NCBI GenBank assembly: GCA_032690845.1
Contig: CM064426.1
Location: forward strand, 71,784,403 to 71,848,402
Origin: Eleusine coracana subsp. coracana
Taxonomy: Eukaryota > Streptophyta > Magnoliopsida > Poales > Poaceae
Direction of reading: 5' to 3'
Length of the DNA: 64,000 bases
The notes beneath the pieces were generated by a model, which was not told the DNA's origin, did not search any database, and saw only the letters and a program-made list of their open reading frames with translations. This document shows, one piece after another, positions 60,731-64,000 of the stretch. The position numbers were made by a program, and so were the translations under genes. Every line of letters starts with the position of its first letter. The first letter of the stretch is position 1.

Positions 60731-61512
60731 CTAGATGTTTGTTGCTAACCTTCCCTTCATGTAACCTGTCGTTTTCAATTTATGTCTTGTTGGGAGACTC
60801 GGGGAGCTTAGGCTAACCGGATCAAAAACTCTTGGTGTGCTGCTTTCGTCTTATTAGTTATTAATATATGCCGGTGATTCAACCCAGAGGCTTTGTTTAA
60901 GACAGGACAAGCTTTCTTAGAAACTCACTTGATAGATTGTTAATTAACTGGAAGCTCTTGATTGAAATATTTTTTTTTTAAAAAAATAAGAGGCAGGTGC
61001 TCTGCTATTTCATTATAGAAGGAGCAAAAGAGTGCCAAGATAACAAAAAAAAAAGGTCTTAAGGGAAGAAACAGGCAGCTTTTGCTGCAGAGTAAAGAAA
61101 GATAAAAACTAAAACAGAGAGGTAGTCTTTATAAAATGCTAAGTCGGGGAGATCCCGAAGTAAGCAGGTAGATCAAGACTAGCTTAGCTTAGTTTCCCGG
61201 CCCGATGTGCGCCATGTGGTAGCCATCAAGCTCCTCTTGATTGGAAGGCGTACAACAAGCCATGCTGGACAACCGCTTCAGAATAATCAAATAGCCGTTG
61301 TACAATCTCGGTAGGCCAGAAATATATTCGCCACACACTAGTCCAAAAGGGAACAGAATGAAACAAAGAGAAAAATCAAAAGTACAAAGAGCAATACCTC
61401 ACACACTCGCTGCATGAGGAGCAAACTAACTAGACTCGTACATACGCATGAGTCCAAAAAAAAAAAACACGGTACACACGCATGGCTAGCTAGAGCTTCA
61501 GGTTGATATCAA
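60731..61512. other. Intergenic; 3' flank of the zinc-finger gene
   Basis: No gene is seen. The direct repeat CTAGAGCTTCAGGTTGATATC and AACTAGAGCTTCAGGTTAAGATC around 61490-61535 spans the stop codon of the zinc-finger gene. Confidence 0.45.
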
Positions 61513-62031
61513 CTAGAGCTTCAGGTTAAGATCAACCTGCCTCTGCTTCTCCGCATCTCCGCCGTTTCCTTCCGTGCGCCGCCACCCAACAAACGAACCT
61601 CCGCCACCGCCGGCGCCTGAGTTGTAGCCGATGTCGTCGTCAACAATGTGTATCCCAGGAGGAGAGTGCTCATCTGATCGGCACGAGTGTGAGACAGCAG
61701 CAGCTGCTGCTGTTGTGGTGACAGTAGCGGCTGGGAGGTAGAGGTGTGAGTTCCACCCAACGCTCCTCTCCTTCTTGTGGGCGTTCTGGTGGCCACCGAG
61801 CGCTTGCGACTTGAGGAACTTCTTGTTGCAGAAGAGGCAAGGGAAGAGCCTCACACCGCCTCTGCCGGCGGTGCCGCTGCCGCCTCCTCCGCCATCGGAA
61901 GCGGCGGCGGAGTTATTATTAGGAGAGCAGAAGGGTGGTGGCGCTGACATGGGGCCTAGAGTCAATGATAGGTTGACGACGACGTCGTCGTCGTTGGGGG
62001 ATGCGGCCATAGAGGAAGGAGGCACCTCCAT
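61513..62031 (-). CDS. Single C2H2 zinc-finger repressor with two EAR-type motifs
   Basis: Probable nuclear transcriptional repressor of 172 aa in one exon, starting MEVPPSSMAASPNDDD. A longer reading from 62058 would need a TTG start, so the ATG at 62031 is used. One zinc finger, FPCLFCNKKFLKSQALGGHQ then NAHKKER, has ligands Cys65, Cys68, His81 and His85 and the plant-specific QALGGH. An LxLxL-type EAR motif (NLSLTLG) is at 20-26 and a second (VDLNLKL) ends the protein at 166-172. Gly/Ser-rich linkers fill the rest. Small one-finger proteins with a C-terminal EAR (SUPERMAN, KNUCKLES, RBE, JAG, GIS, ZFP families) control floral, trichome or leaf development. Which subgroup this joins is undecided; a spaced N-terminal LSLTLG favours a KNU- or ZFP-like member. 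Confidence 0.9.
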   Translation of the reverse strand: MEVPPSSMAASPNDDDVVVNLSLTLGPMSAPPPFCSPNNNSAAASDGGGGGSGTAGRGGVRLFPCLFCNKKFLKSQALGGHQNAHKKERSVGWNSHLYLPAATVTTTAAAAAVSHSCRSDEHSPPGIHIVDDDIGYNSGAGGGGGSFVGWRRTEGNGGDAEKQRQVDLNLKL

Positions 62032-62227
62032 ATTGGAGAGCACGATGAGATTAAACAAGCTTCTTTATTTAATTTTGTACGTGTAGCTCTAGGGTGAATG
62101 GTGAACTCAAAGATGTGGTGTGTGCGCTTCTTTTTCCAGGAGTGAACTAGTGTCGAGCTCTTTGGGGTTGGGCAATGAGATGAGGACTTCCATGAGTAGT
62201 GAATGAGCGTTGTGATGGAGGAGGTAG

Positions 62228-62236
62228 TATATAATA
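62228..62236 (-). promoter_or_regulatory. TATA-like box of the zinc-finger gene
   Basis: The minus strand reads CCTATTATATACTACC, about 200 bp upstream of the ATG at 62031. No better candidate is nearby. Confidence 0.45.
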
Positions 62237-62718
62237 GGATGGATGGATACCTATGGATGGAGATGCAGAAATGGCAAGCCACCGTGTCCTAAATCCGTGT
62301 GTGTTGCATTATTGCAAGGGGGCACTGCGCTCGACCCCACGTCAACAGCCACTGAGGAAGGCGACAAGCAAGTTTGGTGCTTACTCACCCAAAAGTAACT
62401 CGAGATCATGGCCACAGAGATCATATAGTTGGTGGTGATCGATGTCACACTCATGTGTAGTTACAGGTCTTGCATGTGATGATGATCCATATTTGCCATG
62501 GAGGGTTAACATGACTAAGTCCACAAAAAAAAGACAAAATGTGGAGGAGGAGGTAGTAGATTACATGTCATTATTGTGTCCTTACATTTGCTCTTGCTTC
62601 GTGTAATAAGAAGTTAAACCCCGCCAAGATGGCACACATACGCGGCACAAAATATCTTTCTCAATGTACACAAAGTCGAGCTCGGTTCAGATAATAAACG
62701 TGATGAGCTTGAGCCTGC

Positions 62719-62994
62719 ATGGAAGCTGTTAAAAATGACATAGGGATGATAGATTCTGACGGTTTTTGGAGTTTGTCAGATTTTGGTCATTTGGCTTTGC
62801 TGAGGAGTATTGTGAAGTTAGTAGATAAAAGGATACATGGTGATCAATTAAAGGAGTTCCAGAAGGTTGAAAGAGCAAAAATTATAGAATTTCTTGAGAT
62901 CTCAGAAAACCGGTCAGACCAACCTTTGTTCGTTGTTCCTAGATCTAATAATAAGACATATCTAGATCGTAACTCGTGGTACAGTACAAACTAA
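62719..62994 (+). CDS. Small open frame of unknown identity (91 aa)
   Basis: An uninterrupted ATG-to-TAA frame of 91 codons in otherwise AT-rich, gene-poor DNA. The composition looks protein-like: it is rich in Asp, Glu, Lys, Ile and Leu, with an amphipathic stretch HLALLRSIVKLVDKRIHGDQ and LKEFQKVERAKIIEFLEISE. There is no signal peptide, membrane segment or motif I recognise. It could be a small real gene, an exon of a decayed gene or transposon, or chance. No TATA box was found at a fitting distance. Confidence 0.3.
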   Translation: MEAVKNDIGMIDSDGFWSLSDFGHLALLRSIVKLVDKRIHGDQLKEFQKVERAKIIEFLEISENRSDQPLFVVPRSNNKTYLDRNSWYSTN

Positions 62995-63089
62995 CGGTAG
63001 TTGGGAACTGAACTGCAAAGTTTGACGTAGTGAGTTTTTGATTGACATTAATCACTCCAACTAATATGTATCTTATGTGTGATGACTTA

Positions 63090-63419
63090 GAGTGTGTTTG
63101 GTATAGCTTATGCTCCAACTTATTGAACAACTTATGCTATGATAAACAATAAGCTGTACCAAACACCTTGAACCTATAAGCATTTATTATCATAAGCAAC
63201 CATAAGCACTTTAGCATTTTGTACTAGAAAGGCAAAGCAACCAAAACCTTGCTTTTCTAGCTTATAGTCCACCTATTCCAGTATAAGCATAGGCACTTTT
63301 GCCAAACGGTTGGATTGCTTATGCTTCAATAAGCTACATAAGCTGAATAAGCACTTTTGACACATAAGTATAAGCATAAGAAGTTTGAAATATAAGCAAA
63401 AGCTCTACCAAACACACCC
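63090..63419. mobile_element. Tourist-like MITE
   Basis: This 330-bp element is flanked by TTA at 63087-63089 and 63420-63422. The ends are GAGTGTGTTTGGTATAGCTT and, reverse-complemented, GGGTGTGTTTGGTAGAGCTT. The interior is made of repeated AAGCATAAG and CTTATGCT words in both orientations, so the transcript would fold into a long hairpin. Confidence 0.88.
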
Positions 63420-63422
63420 TTA

Positions 63423-64000
63423 ATAAGGAGCATCTATGCTACCCTATATTATATTATGATTTGAAGTACAGTCCACATCATTGTATATATCATGGTGGAA
63501 ACATCACAAGAGTTGAGACAGTAGTTATCTGAGATTTAAAAAAAAACAGCTTTTAGTGTGGATCCCATATGCATGCTAGTGACGTGAAGAATAATATTTT
63601 AATATGTGAAAACGGACAAATGTTGTTACTATGACATGTACGAAAAAAAGGAGATTGGAGAACTGAAAGGTGCTCGTCGTATGTGAAAAAGGAAGAACAT
63701 TTATATACTAAATAGTACTATACTCTATGACATCTTTTCTCCTTTCGTGTCATGCATCATGTCCAATTGTTCATGTGATCATGTCAATCCAAAGCGAGAA
63801 GGCTGCAGGCTTGTGCAGTTGTTGATTGGTCAGGGGCAGCTTCCTGTAGGAGGCACGTGCGAGCGCGCGGCATTGTGTCGGCACATATTAGGGAACGTAA
63901 ACAGGAGCAAAATGGGAGAGAACCTCCCTCCATTCTCCTCAGATAAAGAACCAACAAACCTTTGTGAAAGCACTACTCATCTTGCCTTTCACGAGAGGGG
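63423..64000. other. Right-edge intergenic sequence
   Basis: AT-rich until about 63780, then more balanced, with no open frame of note. CTCCCTCCATTCTCCTCAG near 63926 could be a leader of a gene starting beyond the window. Confidence 0.4.

Noticed and set aside
61513..62058. Longer zinc-finger protein starting at 62058
   Set aside because: The codon at 62058 is TTG on the minus strand, not ATG; the first true ATG is at 62031.

Overview
This is nuclear DNA of a monocot grass. The genes have many short GT-AG introns, several 5' ends are GC-rich, and the gaps are full of Tourist, Stowaway, hAT and Mutator-type miniature elements. The gene order (CIN-type TCP, CHX antiporter, DEG5 protease, plastid PDH E1-beta) matches, as I remember it and unchecked, a stretch of the long arm of rice chromosome 12. 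No prokaryotic operon, CRISPR array, rRNA or tRNA gene was seen.

Layout. 0-1 kb: start-codon exon and GC-rich 5' region of a minus-strand gene that runs off the left edge. 2.6-4.5 kb (+): class II TCP transcription factor with an miR319 site. 6.3-12.4 kb (-): cytosolic phenylalanyl-tRNA synthetase beta chain, 18 coding exons, reconstructed to 597 aa. 12.8-25.8 kb (-): a CHX cation/H+ antiporter cluster with one intact two-exon gene (807 aa), one decayed tandem copy upstream that keeps a TATA box, start codon and splice acceptor, and a short relic of a third 3' end. 26-35 kb: gene-poor and AT-rich, with miniature elements and a LINE relic. 35.1-39.5 kb (+): DEG5 protease of the thylakoid lumen, 8 exons, 305 aa, with a 584-bp hAT-like element in the intron just before the catalytic serine codon. 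39.5-46.6 kb: mostly non-genic. 46.6-47.6 kb (-): DUF761-type two-TM membrane protein. 47.8-52.4 kb: non-genic. 52.5-55.3 kb (+): plastid pyruvate dehydrogenase E1 beta. 55.3-61.5 kb: 52-bp palindromic repeats, a 1,049-bp long-TIR Mutator-like element and a LINE relic. 61.5-62.0 kb (-): single-C2H2 zinc-finger repressor with two EAR-type motifs. 62.7-64 kb: a small unrecognised ORF and a Tourist element.

The genes do not form a pathway. They are ordinary neighbours: two nuclear-encoded plastid proteins, one translation enzyme, one endomembrane transporter, two developmental regulators and one protein of unknown role. The more informative features are the regulation of the TCP gene, the birth and decay of CHX copies, and the transposon record. 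The latter includes a 177-178-bp MITE family present three times with 8-bp target duplications, and several elements whose ends can be set to the base. I found no convincing evidence of a wholly new biological system.
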